A stretch of 6,983 bases of DNA from Candidatus Saccharibacteria bacterium UBA949 (GCA_002293245.1 DBCV01000036.1:1461-8443), one strand, 5' to 3'; numbered from the stretch's first letter, positions 1 through 5,254 are shown. Program-made: numbers and translations. Notes: generated by a model not told the origin, from the letters alone.

Positions 1-821
1 GGATAATAGCAATGGATCCGAAAACCATTCACCCGCCTGCGGGTGAAATCAATATCGCCGGAACTGCTCCGGGGTCGAAGCTGATAGCTGTGCAGACCTA
101 TTCGTATATACCAGCATCGCGAGGGGCTTCTGAGGATTTCTTCCCTGATACGGAACTTGCAGTTGCCGGACTGGAATACATAGCTGAGAATCATGATAGT
201 TTTGGAGTGCCGATTGCGAGTGTGAGTTTTTCGATTGGAACGGAAGAGTATAGCGCCGCCAGCGACGAACAGTGCCGCGAAGAGATAGCGGTAGCACCAC
301 AGGTTTCTTGGCAATACGATGCGTACAAGCAAGTATTTGCGAAGCTACGAAACTTGAAGATCGCGGCAGTAGTTGCGAATGGAAATGCTGGAGTAGCCAT
401 AGATGAGCAAATGGAAGTACAAAAAAATGAAGTAGAGTTCCCAGCGTGCATAGATGGGGCAATCGCGGTGGGTGCGGTAGATGATACGCTGAAGAATCTG
501 GCGATTTATTCCGAAAATGGCCCCAATACTGCACTTTTGGCTCCGGGCGGGGATGGAAGCCAGGATACAATACACTCGATATGGTTTCCGGCTGGATATA
601 ATAACACGGACTACCGTGGATGGGCAGGGACTTCGGAAGCTGCGCCGTATGTGGCGGGAGCATTTGCGGTTTTGCGACAGAAATATCCAAATGCTGGCGT
701 AGCACAGCTACTAAAGCTATTCCAAGACACAGGAACAATGGTGAACGATACGCGCGAAGGATTTACGGTAGGACCGAAACCGTTGATACAGATAGACGAG
801 GCTTTGAAGAGAGGTTTGTAA
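1..821 (+). CDS. Subtilisin-like (S8) serine protease, 5'-truncated by window edge
   Basis: This is the C-terminal part of a subtilase, a serine endopeptidase using an Asp/His/Ser triad and probably secreted or cell-surface. The Ser motif GTSEAAPYVAG is clear, with the catalytic Ser codon at 633-635. The oxyanion-hole Asn fits the segment VVANGNAG, with its second Asn at 384-386. APGSKLIAVQ near the start matches the strand that normally follows the His motif (family form HGTHVAGIIA, then G-APGAKLIAV). The frame is open to the left edge and its first codons read I-I-A, fitting the end of that His motif. The ATG at 12 is therefore an internal Met, and the Asp and His motifs, any signal peptide and any propeptide lie outside the window. 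The protein ends soon after the catalytic domain, with no added C-terminal domain. The substrate cannot be told. Family call is confident. Confidence 0.9.
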   Translation, partial: IIAMDPKTIHPPAGEINIAGTAPGSKLIAVQTYSYIPASRGASEDFFPDTELAVAGLEYIAENHDSFGVPIASVSFSIGTEEYSAASDEQCREEIAVAPQVSWQYDAYKQVFAKLRNLKIAAVVANGNAGVAIDEQMEVQKNEVEFPACIDGAIAVGAVDDTLKNLAIYSENGPNTALLAPGGDGSQDTIHSIWFPAGYNNTDYRGWAGTSEAAPYVAGAFAVLRQKYPNAGVAQLLKLFQDTGTMVNDTREGFTVGPKPLIQIDEALKRGL

Positions 822-823
822 CG

Positions 824-840
824 GCGTAATTACGCTTTTT
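824..840 (+). terminator. Possible weak terminator after the S8 protease gene
   Basis: The perfect palindrome GCGTAATTACGC (824-835) begins three bases after the protease stop and is followed by five T (836-840). Folded with an AATT loop, the stem is only four G/C-rich pairs plus a possible G-T pair, so it is short for an intrinsic terminator. It lies in the 51-nt gap between two convergent genes, where a terminator is expected. The T run serves the plus strand only. Confidence 0.3.
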
Positions 841-872
841 GTATTCACGGCATGTAACGTGTACGTAGGTTT

Positions 873-1223
873 TCATTTGAAGAGTGTGTAGGATTCGTCG
901 ACGATGCTTTTGACGGTGTCGACGGGGACTTTACCGTCGAGGTTAATGCTGCTCCAGTGGATTTTGTTCATGTAGTAGCCAGGGACGATGTCGGGGTATT
1001 TGTCGCGGAGCATTTCGCTGAAGGAGGGTTCGAGTTTGAGAGTGAGGATGGGGCGATTGGTTTTATCGTTCCAGCCAAGATATGCGAACATTTTGCCGTT
1101 CTTGAGGTATTTGAAGGCTTGCCACGCGGGCTGAAATTCTTTTTCAACTTCTGGTAGGCTCAAAAAATGCTCATCAAGCCAATGGTATTGTTCCAAGAAG
1201 TCATTTGGTAGTGGCGCACTCAT
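873..1223 (-). CDS. MmcQ/YjbR-family protein
   Basis: A 116-residue cytosolic protein of the MmcQ/YjbR (CyaY-like fold) family, whose biochemical role is not settled although it is often labelled DNA-binding. Family features, in order: LPEVEKEF near residue 25; NGKMFAYLGW followed by a strand ending LTLKLEP; a helix with LRDKYPDIVPGYYMNKIHW, matching the conserved P-x-N-K-x-H-W region; LDGKVPVDTV; and a final SIVDESYTLF. Length fits the family (about 115-120 aa). The ATG at 1221-1223 is chosen because the longer frame reads backwards into tRNA-Ser, and because a TATAAT box ends six bases before this ATG. An in-frame ATG at 1236-1238 would lie upstream of that box. No Shine-Dalgarno sequence is visible. 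The gene ends in TGA, which supports the standard bacterial code. It is convergent with the protease gene. Confidence 0.85.
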   Translation of the reverse strand: MSAPLPNDFLEQYHWLDEHFLSLPEVEKEFQPAWQAFKYLKNGKMFAYLGWNDKTNRPILTLKLEPSFSEMLRDKYPDIVPGYYMNKIHWSSINLDGKVPVDTVKSIVDESYTLFK

Positions 1224-1229
1224 GTTTTC

Positions 1230-1257
1230 ATTATACATGATGGAATAAGGATATAAA
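1230..1257 (-). promoter_or_regulatory. Putative promoter of the yjbR-like gene (leaderless)
   Basis: On the minus strand a perfect TATAAT (1230-1235) is followed by six bases and then the ATG at 1223. A weak -35 candidate, TTTATA (1252-1257), lies 16 bases upstream. With normal -10 to start-site spacing, the transcript would begin at or within a base or two of the A of the ATG. The alternative is read-through from tRNA-Ser, which ends 55 nt upstream of the ATG. Confidence 0.55.
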
Positions 1258-1277
1258 TTAAAACCATAGAGTACGAT

Positions 1278-1364
1278 TGGCGGAAGGTGCGAGATTCGAA
1301 CTCGCGAGGCTATTAACCTGCCGGTTTTCAAGACCGGTACCATCAACCACTCGGTCAACCTTCC
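1278..1364 (-). tRNA. tRNA-Ser (anticodon UGA)
   Basis: An 87-nt tRNA on the minus strand. Acceptor strands GGAAGGT and ACCTTCC pair over seven bases, with discriminator G and an encoded CCA (1278-1280). The anticodon stem CCGGT/ACCGG closes the loop CTTGAAA, giving anticodon TGA (UGA in RNA), which reads UCN serine codons. The T arm is GCGAG-TTCGAAT-CTCGC. A variable region of about 15 nt between the anticodon and T stems is the type II form expected of tRNA-Ser. It lies 18 nt downstream of the yebC stop, on the same strand. Confidence 0.96.
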
Positions 1365-1371
1365 AAGGGGT

Positions 1372-1380
1372 ATTATAGCA
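1372..1380 (-). promoter_or_regulatory. Extended -10 promoter of tRNA-Ser
   Basis: The minus strand reads TGCTATAAT, a full extended -10 element (TGn plus TATAAT). The hexamer is seven bases from the mature 5' end of tRNA-Ser (1364), so the start site falls at about the first tRNA nucleotide. No good -35 is present; the matching region lies in the last codons of yebC. Read-through from yebC is also possible, since no terminator separates them. Confidence 0.65.
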
Positions 1381-1382
1381 TA

Positions 1383-2093
1383 TTACTCGGCGTTGGTGTG
1401 GACGGCGGTGACGTCGTCGAGATCGTCGAGGGCATTTAGGAGCTTGAGGACTTTTTCGGAAGTCTCTTGGTCTGCGATGGGGACGAGGTTGTCCGGGACG
1501 TATTGCAGTTCGGCGGATTTGACGGTGATGCCGGTTTCGACTAACGCGGCGCGAACTTTCATCAGGTCTTTGTCGGCTGTGTAGATGGTGATCTCGTTGG
1601 ACTCGGGGTCTTCGCTGGCGTCTTCGGCGCCAGCGTCGAGGACCTGTAGCAAAGTTTCCTCTCCGGAGCCTTCAATTATGATGATGCCCTTGCGTTTGAA
1701 TTGAAACATGACGCTGCCGGCGTCGGCCAGACGGCCGCCGTTTTTGGTGAGCGCTGATTTAACTTCTGGCACAGTGCGGTTTTTGTTGTCGGTGGCGGTT
1801 TCGATAATAATGCCAATGCCGCCGGGGCCGTAGGCTTCGTAAGTATCTTCGGTTAAAGCGGCAGCGTTTTTGTCGGATACTCGGGCGATGGCTCGCTTGA
1901 TGTTGTCGTTGGGCATATTAACGGCTTTGGCTTTTTCTATAGCTAGGGCCAGGTTGGGGTTAGTGGCCGGATCGGCTCCGCTGCGGGCAGCGATGGCGAT
2001 TAGGTTGCCGATGTGCGTAAAAGCTGCGCCACGCTTGGCATCGACTATGGCCTTTTGGCGCTTGGTTGTTGCCCATTTACTATGACCTGACAT
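1383..2093 (-). CDS. yebC: YebC/TACO1-family translation factor (formerly 'probable transcriptional regulator')
   Basis: A 236-residue protein covering the whole YebC/TACO1 family length. The start MSGHSKWATTKRQKAIVDAK is the invariant family N-terminus, so translation begins at the ATG 2091-2093 and not at two upstream in-frame codons. Other hallmarks: AFTHIGNLIAIAARSGADP, the NPNLALAIEKAKAVNMPNDN segment, YEAYGPGGIGIIIE, NRTVPEVKSALTKNGG, AGSVMFQF, and a C-terminus ending DDVTAVHTNAE. The family was long annotated as transcriptional regulators; bacterial YebC and mitochondrial TACO1 are now linked to translation, helping ribosomes through difficult stretches such as polyproline. It is transcribed divergently from ddl through a shared promoter region. 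No Shine-Dalgarno sequence precedes the ATG, and a -10 box lies eight bases from it, so the message is likely leaderless or nearly so. tRNA-Ser follows on the same strand. Confidence 0.95.
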   Translation of the reverse strand: MSGHSKWATTKRQKAIVDAKRGAAFTHIGNLIAIAARSGADPATNPNLALAIEKAKAVNMPNDNIKRAIARVSDKNAAALTEDTYEAYGPGGIGIIIETATDNKNRTVPEVKSALTKNGGRLADAGSVMFQFKRKGIIIIEGSGEETLLQVLDAGAEDASEDPESNEITIYTADKDLMKVRAALVETGITVKSAELQYVPDNLVPIADQETSEKVLKLLNALDDLDDVTAVHTNAE

Positions 2094-2101
2094 ATGCCAT
2101 A

Positions 2102-2130
2102 ATTCTAGCAAATTTGTGGTATAATGGCAA
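2102..2130 (-). promoter_or_regulatory. yebC promoter, TTGCCA-17-TAGAAT
   Basis: On the minus strand, -35 TTGCCA (2125-2130) and -10 TAGAAT (2102-2107) are separated by exactly 17 bases; each matches the sigma70-type consensus at five of six positions. The ATG begins eight bases after the -10 box, so the 5' leader would be zero to two nucleotides. The element overlaps the ddl promoter on the other strand. Confidence 0.75.
2117..2125 (+). promoter_or_regulatory. ddl extended -10 promoter
   Basis: TGGTATAAT is a perfect extended -10 element (TGn plus TATAAT at 2120-2125). No convincing -35 lies 16-18 bases upstream, as is usual for extended -10 promoters. Ten bases separate it from the ATG at 2136, giving a predicted leader of only about 3-5 nt. 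It lies inside the yebC promoter spacer, so polymerase binding at the two promoters should be mutually exclusive. Confidence 0.7.
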
Positions 2131-2135
2131 TAGAT

Positions 2136-3107
2136 ATGATACGGGCCTGTGTTTTGTTTGGAGGTAATTCGACTGAGCGGGAAGTGTCGGTTTTGAGTGC
2201 GGAAAATGTTTCGGGCGGTTTGAATCGTGACAAGTACAACGTCAAGATGTTAGAAATTGCCGAAGACGGAAATGTGGGTTGGGTGAGGGAACTGATGGAT
2301 TGGGGGCCGGATGTGGTGTTTCCTGCGCTGCATGGCGGCGCGGGCGAAAATGGCACGGTGCAAGGTATGCTGGAGGTTTTGGGACTGCCGTATGTGGGCA
2401 GCAAGGTTTTGGCTAGCGCAGTTTGTATGAACAAAAACATGGCAAAGGCCGTGTTGCGGGCGGCGGCAGTACGAGTGCCGCGGGGCGTTTTGCTGAAGTC
2501 AGAGATTGGCACAGTTGAGGCTGTAGCGCGCGCTATTGGTGGTTCTGGCGGTGGCTCCGGATTTCCGTTGGTGGTTAAGCCGAACAATGGGGGCTCAAGC
2601 GTAGGCGTGGAGATTGTGCAGAATGCGGAAGGCCTGAGGTTGGCGATTAAAAATGCGCTAAAGGTGGATAAAGAAGCTTTGGTGGAAGAGTTGATTTGCG
2701 GCAGAGAGTTGACGGTGGGGGTGGTGGAAACCCGAAAGGGCTTACAGGCGCTAGATGTGCTAGAGATTAAGCCCAAACGCAGTAGTTTCTTTGACTATAA
2801 TGCTAAATACTCGGATGATGGGGCTGAGGAGTCAATTGCTGACCTGTCGGAAGACGCGACAAAAGCCGTTCAGAGGATCGCTGTGCGAGCTTTTAGTGCA
2901 GTTGGATGCGCTGGTTGCGCCAGGGTTGATATGATTTTGAGCGAATCCGGTGAAGTGTTCGTGTTGGAGATTAATACATTGCCAGGCCTGACAAAGCATA
3001 GCTTGATTCCCAAAGCCGCCGAGAGCCGTTGGAGCTTCGCCAACTTTTTGGATATGTTGATTGAATCGGAATTGTGGAGAGGTGGGGCAGGTGCGCAGAG
3101 TGTTTAA
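2136..3107 (+). CDS. ddl: D-alanine--D-alanine ligase
   Basis: A 323-residue ATP-grasp enzyme joining two D-Ala with ATP in the cytosol to make the D-Ala-D-Ala end of the peptidoglycan stem. Motifs: LFGGNSTEREVS (residues 7-18, Glu14 equivalent to DdlB Glu15), ALHGGAGENGTVQG (64-77), VVKPNNGGSSVG (146-157, Lys148 and Ser154), VEEL (183-186), FFDYNAKY (218-225) and the metal site RVD...LEIN (Arg263, Asp265, Glu278, Asn280). Tyr225 in AKY is the residue typical of D-Ala-D-Ala rather than D-Ala-D-Lac ligases. The ATG at 2136 is chosen because the in-frame ATG at 2124 overlaps the -10 box and the protein then begins MIRACVLFGG, as in the family. Oddities: GEN and MNK where GED and MDK are usual, and a Gly/Ser run at residues 135-142. 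The downstream murF-type gene overlaps by 17 nt. Confidence 0.95.
   Translation: MIRACVLFGGNSTEREVSVLSAENVSGGLNRDKYNVKMLEIAEDGNVGWVRELMDWGPDVVFPALHGGAGENGTVQGMLEVLGLPYVGSKVLASAVCMNKNMAKAVLRAAAVRVPRGVLLKSEIGTVEAVARAIGGSGGGSGFPLVVKPNNGGSSVGVEIVQNAEGLRLAIKNALKVDKEALVEELICGRELTVGVVETRKGLQALDVLEIKPKRSSFFDYNAKYSDDGAEESIADLSEDATKAVQRIAVRAFSAVGCAGCARVDMILSESGEVFVLEINTLPGLTKHSLIPKAAESRWSFANFLDMLIESELWRGGAGAQSV
3076..3082 (+). promoter_or_regulatory. Shine-Dalgarno sequence deciding the murF-type start
   Basis: GGAGAGG lies inside the end of ddl, eight bases before the GTG at 3091. It makes that GTG the best-supported start. The TTG at 3061 and the GTG codons at 3082 and 3100 have no such well-spaced element. 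Its presence fits translation coupled to ddl. Confidence 0.6.
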
Positions 3108-4371
3108 TTCATTGATTCGGCGATGGTTGGAGCGCTTGGTGCGAGTGTATTTTAAGCGCAACCATCCGAAATTGGTGGTAGTCGTGGGATCGATCGGCAA
3201 GACTTCGACCAAGATGGCGATTGCCACGGTGCTTGCGGAGAGGTTTCGGGTGCGGGTGCAAGAGGGAAATATGAATGAGCAGACTGCGGTGCCGCTGGGA
3301 ATCTTGGGGGTGAAGTATCCGGATTACCGAGAGGTGAGGAGTGTGGGGGCCTGGCTGCGGGTGTTGCGCAGAGCCAGACGAGTGGCGCGGCGCAAACGCG
3401 ATGATGTGGATGTAATTATTCAAGAGCTGGGCACAGACCATCCGGGTGAGATTCCGCGGTTTGGCGAGTACCTGCGACCAGACATCGCGGTTGTGACGGC
3501 AATTACGCCGGAGCATATGGAGAACTTCAAGACTCTGGATGCTGTGGCGGTGGAGGAGTTGTCGGTTGGTGCATATTCGCGCAAATTGGTGGTAAATCAA
3601 GATGATATTCCAGAGAAGTATCGGGCAGACAAGAAACACGGGGTAGAGGCTTTGACTACTTTTGGCTTGGAGCGCGGGTATTTTCGGTTTAGGATCAAAT
3701 CCGGTGCGCCACTTTCTGGTTACCAGGTGGAGCTCATCCGGCAGGGAACTGAGCAATTCTCTGCGCGAGTGGAGTTGGTGGGTGAGCATAACTTGAAATC
3801 GGCACTTGCGGCAGCGGTGGTTGGGGTTGAACTAGGAATGGATGCGAAAGAGATTGCTGCAGGGCTAGGGAAAGTGCGGGCGGTGGCTGGGCGGATGAAT
3901 GTGCTACCCGGCAAAAAAGGCTCTGTTCTGCTGGACGACACTTACAATTCCAGTCCGGAGGCCGCGATGGCTGCGTTGAAGACGTTATATAGAATTGACG
4001 CTCCCCAGCGGATCGCTGTGGTGGGGCAGATGAATGAACTGGGCGATCGGTCGCCGGAGTATCACGGGCAGGTAGGTGAGTTTTTGGACGGCAAGAAAAT
4101 AGACCTGGTGATTACCGAGGGCGAGATGGCGAATAAGTACTTAGCGGCGGCGGCGCGCAAAAGGGTTAAGCACGTTATTGAGACAAAAGATGCTCGGGAG
4201 GCAGGCGAGGCGGTGCTGGCGAATCTAAAGCCGGGAGCAGCCGTGCTGTTCAAGGGTTCGCAAAATGGCGTGTACCTGGAAGAAGCCGTGAAGATGTTGC
4301 TTAAAAATCCAGAAGACGTACAGAAACTGGTCCGCCAGAGCTCGGATTGGCGCGACAAAAAGGGCTTGTAA
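3091..4371 (+). CDS. murF: MurF-type Mur ligase (UDP-MurNAc-tripeptide--D-Ala-D-Ala ligase), lacking the usual N-terminal domain
   Basis: A 426-residue ATP-dependent Mur ligase, expected to attach D-Ala-D-Ala to UDP-MurNAc-tripeptide in the cytosol. Motifs: P-loop GSIGKTST (residues 33-40), GNMNEQTAVPLGILG (59-73), ELGTDHPGEI (112-121, cf. EMGxNHPGEI), TAITPEHMENF (136-146), GEHNLKSALAA (231-241), LLDDTYNSSPEAA (280-292), VGQMNELGDRS (311-321) and VLFKGSQNGVYLEEAV (385-400). The P-loop comes at residue 33 rather than after the 80-100-residue UDP-MurNAc-binding domain of normal MurF. In its place is a basic, amphipathic segment rich in Arg, which might lie on the membrane. A further Arg-rich stretch (about residues 80-104) precedes the ELG motif. 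No Lys appears where family members carry the carbamylated Lys (AKGEI-like segment). The adjacent ddl supports a MurF role; a different amide ligase is possible. Confidence 0.85.
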   Translation: MRRVFNSLIRRWLERLVRVYFKRNHPKLVVVVGSIGKTSTKMAIATVLAERFRVRVQEGNMNEQTAVPLGILGVKYPDYREVRSVGAWLRVLRRARRVARRKRDDVDVIIQELGTDHPGEIPRFGEYLRPDIAVVTAITPEHMENFKTLDAVAVEELSVGAYSRKLVVNQDDIPEKYRADKKHGVEALTTFGLERGYFRFRIKSGAPLSGYQVELIRQGTEQFSARVELVGEHNLKSALAAAVVGVELGMDAKEIAAGLGKVRAVAGRMNVLPGKKGSVLLDDTYNSSPEAAMAALKTLYRIDAPQRIAVVGQMNELGDRSPEYHGQVGEFLDGKKIDLVITEGEMANKYLAAAARKRVKHVIETKDAREAGEAVLANLKPGAAVLFKGSQNGVYLEEAVKMLLKNPEDVQKLVRQSSDWRDKKGL

Positions 4372-4394
4372 TGAGGCTGAGCGTGGTGTATAAT
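4366..4394 (+). promoter_or_regulatory. Putative promoter of tRNA-Phe, TTGTAA-17-TATAAT
   Basis: A perfect -10 TATAAT (4389-4394) follows a partial -35 TTGTAA (4366-4371) by 17 bases; the -35 overlaps the murF stop codon. The tRNA begins 11 bases after the -10, giving a leader of about 4-5 nt. This would let the tRNA be made independently of the ddl-murF operon. Confidence 0.6.
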
Positions 4395-4405
4395 TACCTT
4401 AGTGT

Positions 4406-4481
4406 GGCTCTGTAGCTCAGTTGGTAGAGCAGAGGCCTGAAGAGCCTTGTGTCACTAGTTCGAGTCTAGTCGGAGCCACCA
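4406..4481 (+). tRNA. tRNA-Phe (anticodon GAA)
   Basis: A 76-nt tRNA. The acceptor GGCTCTG pairs with CGGAGCC (one T-G pair), with discriminator A and an encoded CCA (4479-4481). The D stem is GCTC/GAGC. The anticodon stem GAGGC/GCCTT (one G-T pair) closes the loop CTGAAGA, giving anticodon GAA, which reads UUU and UUC. The variable loop is GTGTC and the T arm is ACTAG-TTCGAGT-CTAGT. It lies 34 nt after murF and is followed closely by a terminator hairpin. Confidence 0.96.
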
Positions 4482-4495
4482 AATCGAGAAATGAG

Positions 4496-4530
4496 AAACA
4501 GCCCAAGCTAGTAGCTCGGGCTGTTTTGTT
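4496..4530 (+). terminator. Intrinsic terminator after tRNA-Phe, probably bidirectional
   Basis: AAACAGCCC (4496-4504) pairs with GGGCTGTTT (4518-4526). An inner AGCT/AGCT stem with an AGT loop continues the helix after one A-C mismatch. TTTTGTTGTT follows on the plus strand. On the minus strand the same hairpin is followed by TTTCTCATTT, so it may also stop the convergent M41-like gene, whose last codons and TAG stop (4508-4510) lie within it. Confidence 0.85.
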
Positions 4531-5191
4531 GTTCACTAAGAATTGCGCGGATGGCCAGGTCGTCCAGCTGTTTTTTAGCTGCTAACGTTTCTGCAAGCTT
4601 ATCGACTAAAAGACAGTTTTGGGTAATAGCATTATCGGCATCGAGGCGGAGCCTCCGGATATAATTTCTAAAGCAGCTGATATTTTTCGCGCCCTCGAGC
4701 AACATAAACGCTATTCTGGCATGAAAATAGGCTTCAACGCTATCTCGTTCGCAGCCTACCCAAGATGGGCAAATGCCTGAGCTTTTGACAGCTAGCTGTC
4801 CGGCAAAGCAGATTTTGGTTTCGTTTTCATGATAAGCGATAGTGCTGTTTTTACTGCGGATCGATTGGTAGGTAGTTGTGCTGCCCCGTAGAACGTGCAG
4901 CTGCATTTTACTGACGTTGCAACCCAGTAAGTAGCACATCGTAGCGTGACCGGCCTCGTGTACTGCGGTCGATCGAATCGACTTTTTCCTAAAGCAGGAA
5001 AAGTATAGGTTGCCACTGATAGCTACTACCATCGCCACGATGATGGTTCCAGTGCTAAGTTCTCCGACAAAGTTTCTTGAAATGACTGCAATCAACACTA
5101 ACATGGGGACCACTCCGGCGGCGGTGAATACAACCGTGGTGCGTAATCGGACTAGCGATGTCCTTAAGAAGCAATACAAACTAATGCTCAC
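4508..5191 (-). CDS. Membrane-anchored FtsH-like (M41) zinc peptidase domain protein without AAA+ domain
   Basis: A 227-residue protein with two hydrophobic segments (about 18-38 and 46-65), then a soluble domain opening STAVHEAGHATMCYLLG. HEAGH (78-82) is the zinc HExxH motif in the context used by FtsH (AYHEAGHA). Further M41-like points: an AGQLAVKSSG stretch (130-139) where FtsH has GGRAAEE; Asp150 in CERDSVEAYFHA, matching the third zinc ligand in FtsH's SNDLERAT; and a C-terminal DNAI-LLVDKLAETLAAKKQLD segment (186-210) resembling the end of the FtsH protease domain. The AAA+ module that normally lies between membrane and protease parts is absent. Nine cysteines are present. The GTG start at 5189-5191 has AGGGG six bases upstream. 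A 60-base sample (4801-4860) is 25/60 G+C by hand count against 37/60 in murF (3301-3360). The fold class is likely; the substrate, and whether it works alone, are unknown. Confidence 0.75.
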   Translation of the reverse strand: MSISLYCFLRTSLVRLRTTVVFTAAGVVPMLVLIAVISRNFVGELSTGTIIVAMVVAISGNLYFSCFRKKSIRSTAVHEAGHATMCYLLGCNVSKMQLHVLRGSTTTYQSIRSKNSTIAYHENETKICFAGQLAVKSSGICPSWVGCERDSVEAYFHARIAFMLLEGAKNISCFRNYIRRLRLDADNAITQNCLLVDKLAETLAAKKQLDDLAIRAILSEQQNSPSY

Positions 5192-5197
5192 GAATTA

Positions 5198-5202
5198 CCC
5201 CT
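5198..5202 (-). promoter_or_regulatory. Shine-Dalgarno sequence of the M41-like gene
   Basis: AGGGG on the minus strand lies six bases before the GTG at 5191 and supports that start codon, which is otherwise weak. Confidence 0.6.
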
Positions 5203-5230
5203 ACAATTCTTTGTGAATGGTAATATGCTA

Positions 5231-5247
5231 GGGTGCAAAATGCCCCC
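5231..5247 (-). promoter_or_regulatory. Hairpin at the predicted 5' end of the M41-like mRNA
   Basis: On the minus strand, GGGGGCATTTTGCACCC folds as GGG-G-GCA / TGC-A-CCC around a TTT loop, with one G-A mismatch. No T run follows, so it is not a normal terminator. Given the promoter just upstream, the RNA would begin at about 5247-5249, so the hairpin would sit at its very 5' end. Such hairpins can protect mRNA from 5'-dependent decay; that role is inferred here. Confidence 0.45.
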
Positions 5248-5254
5248 GACCTTA

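Noticed and set aside
1224..1358. In-frame N-terminal extension of the YjbR-like protein by 45 residues
   Set aside because: Most of it is the antisense-frame reading of tRNA-Ser on the same strand. The family length and the -10 box before the ATG at 1223 support the short form.
2124..2135. Earlier ATG for ddl at 2124
   Set aside because: This ATG overlaps the TATAAT box of the ddl promoter, so it would lie upstream of the start site. The family N-terminus fits the ATG at 2136.
3061..3090. TTG at 3061 as start of the murF-type gene
   Set aside because: No Shine-Dalgarno sequence lies at proper spacing, and it would add ten residues without family similarity. GTG 3091 has GGAGAGG eight bases upstream.
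4508..5191. Reading the HEAGH protein as an M50 site-2 protease or M48 peptidase
   Set aside because: No NPxxDG-type motif in a later membrane helix (M50) and no M48-type third-ligand context. The residues around HEAGH, Asp150 and the C-terminal helix fit M41 better.
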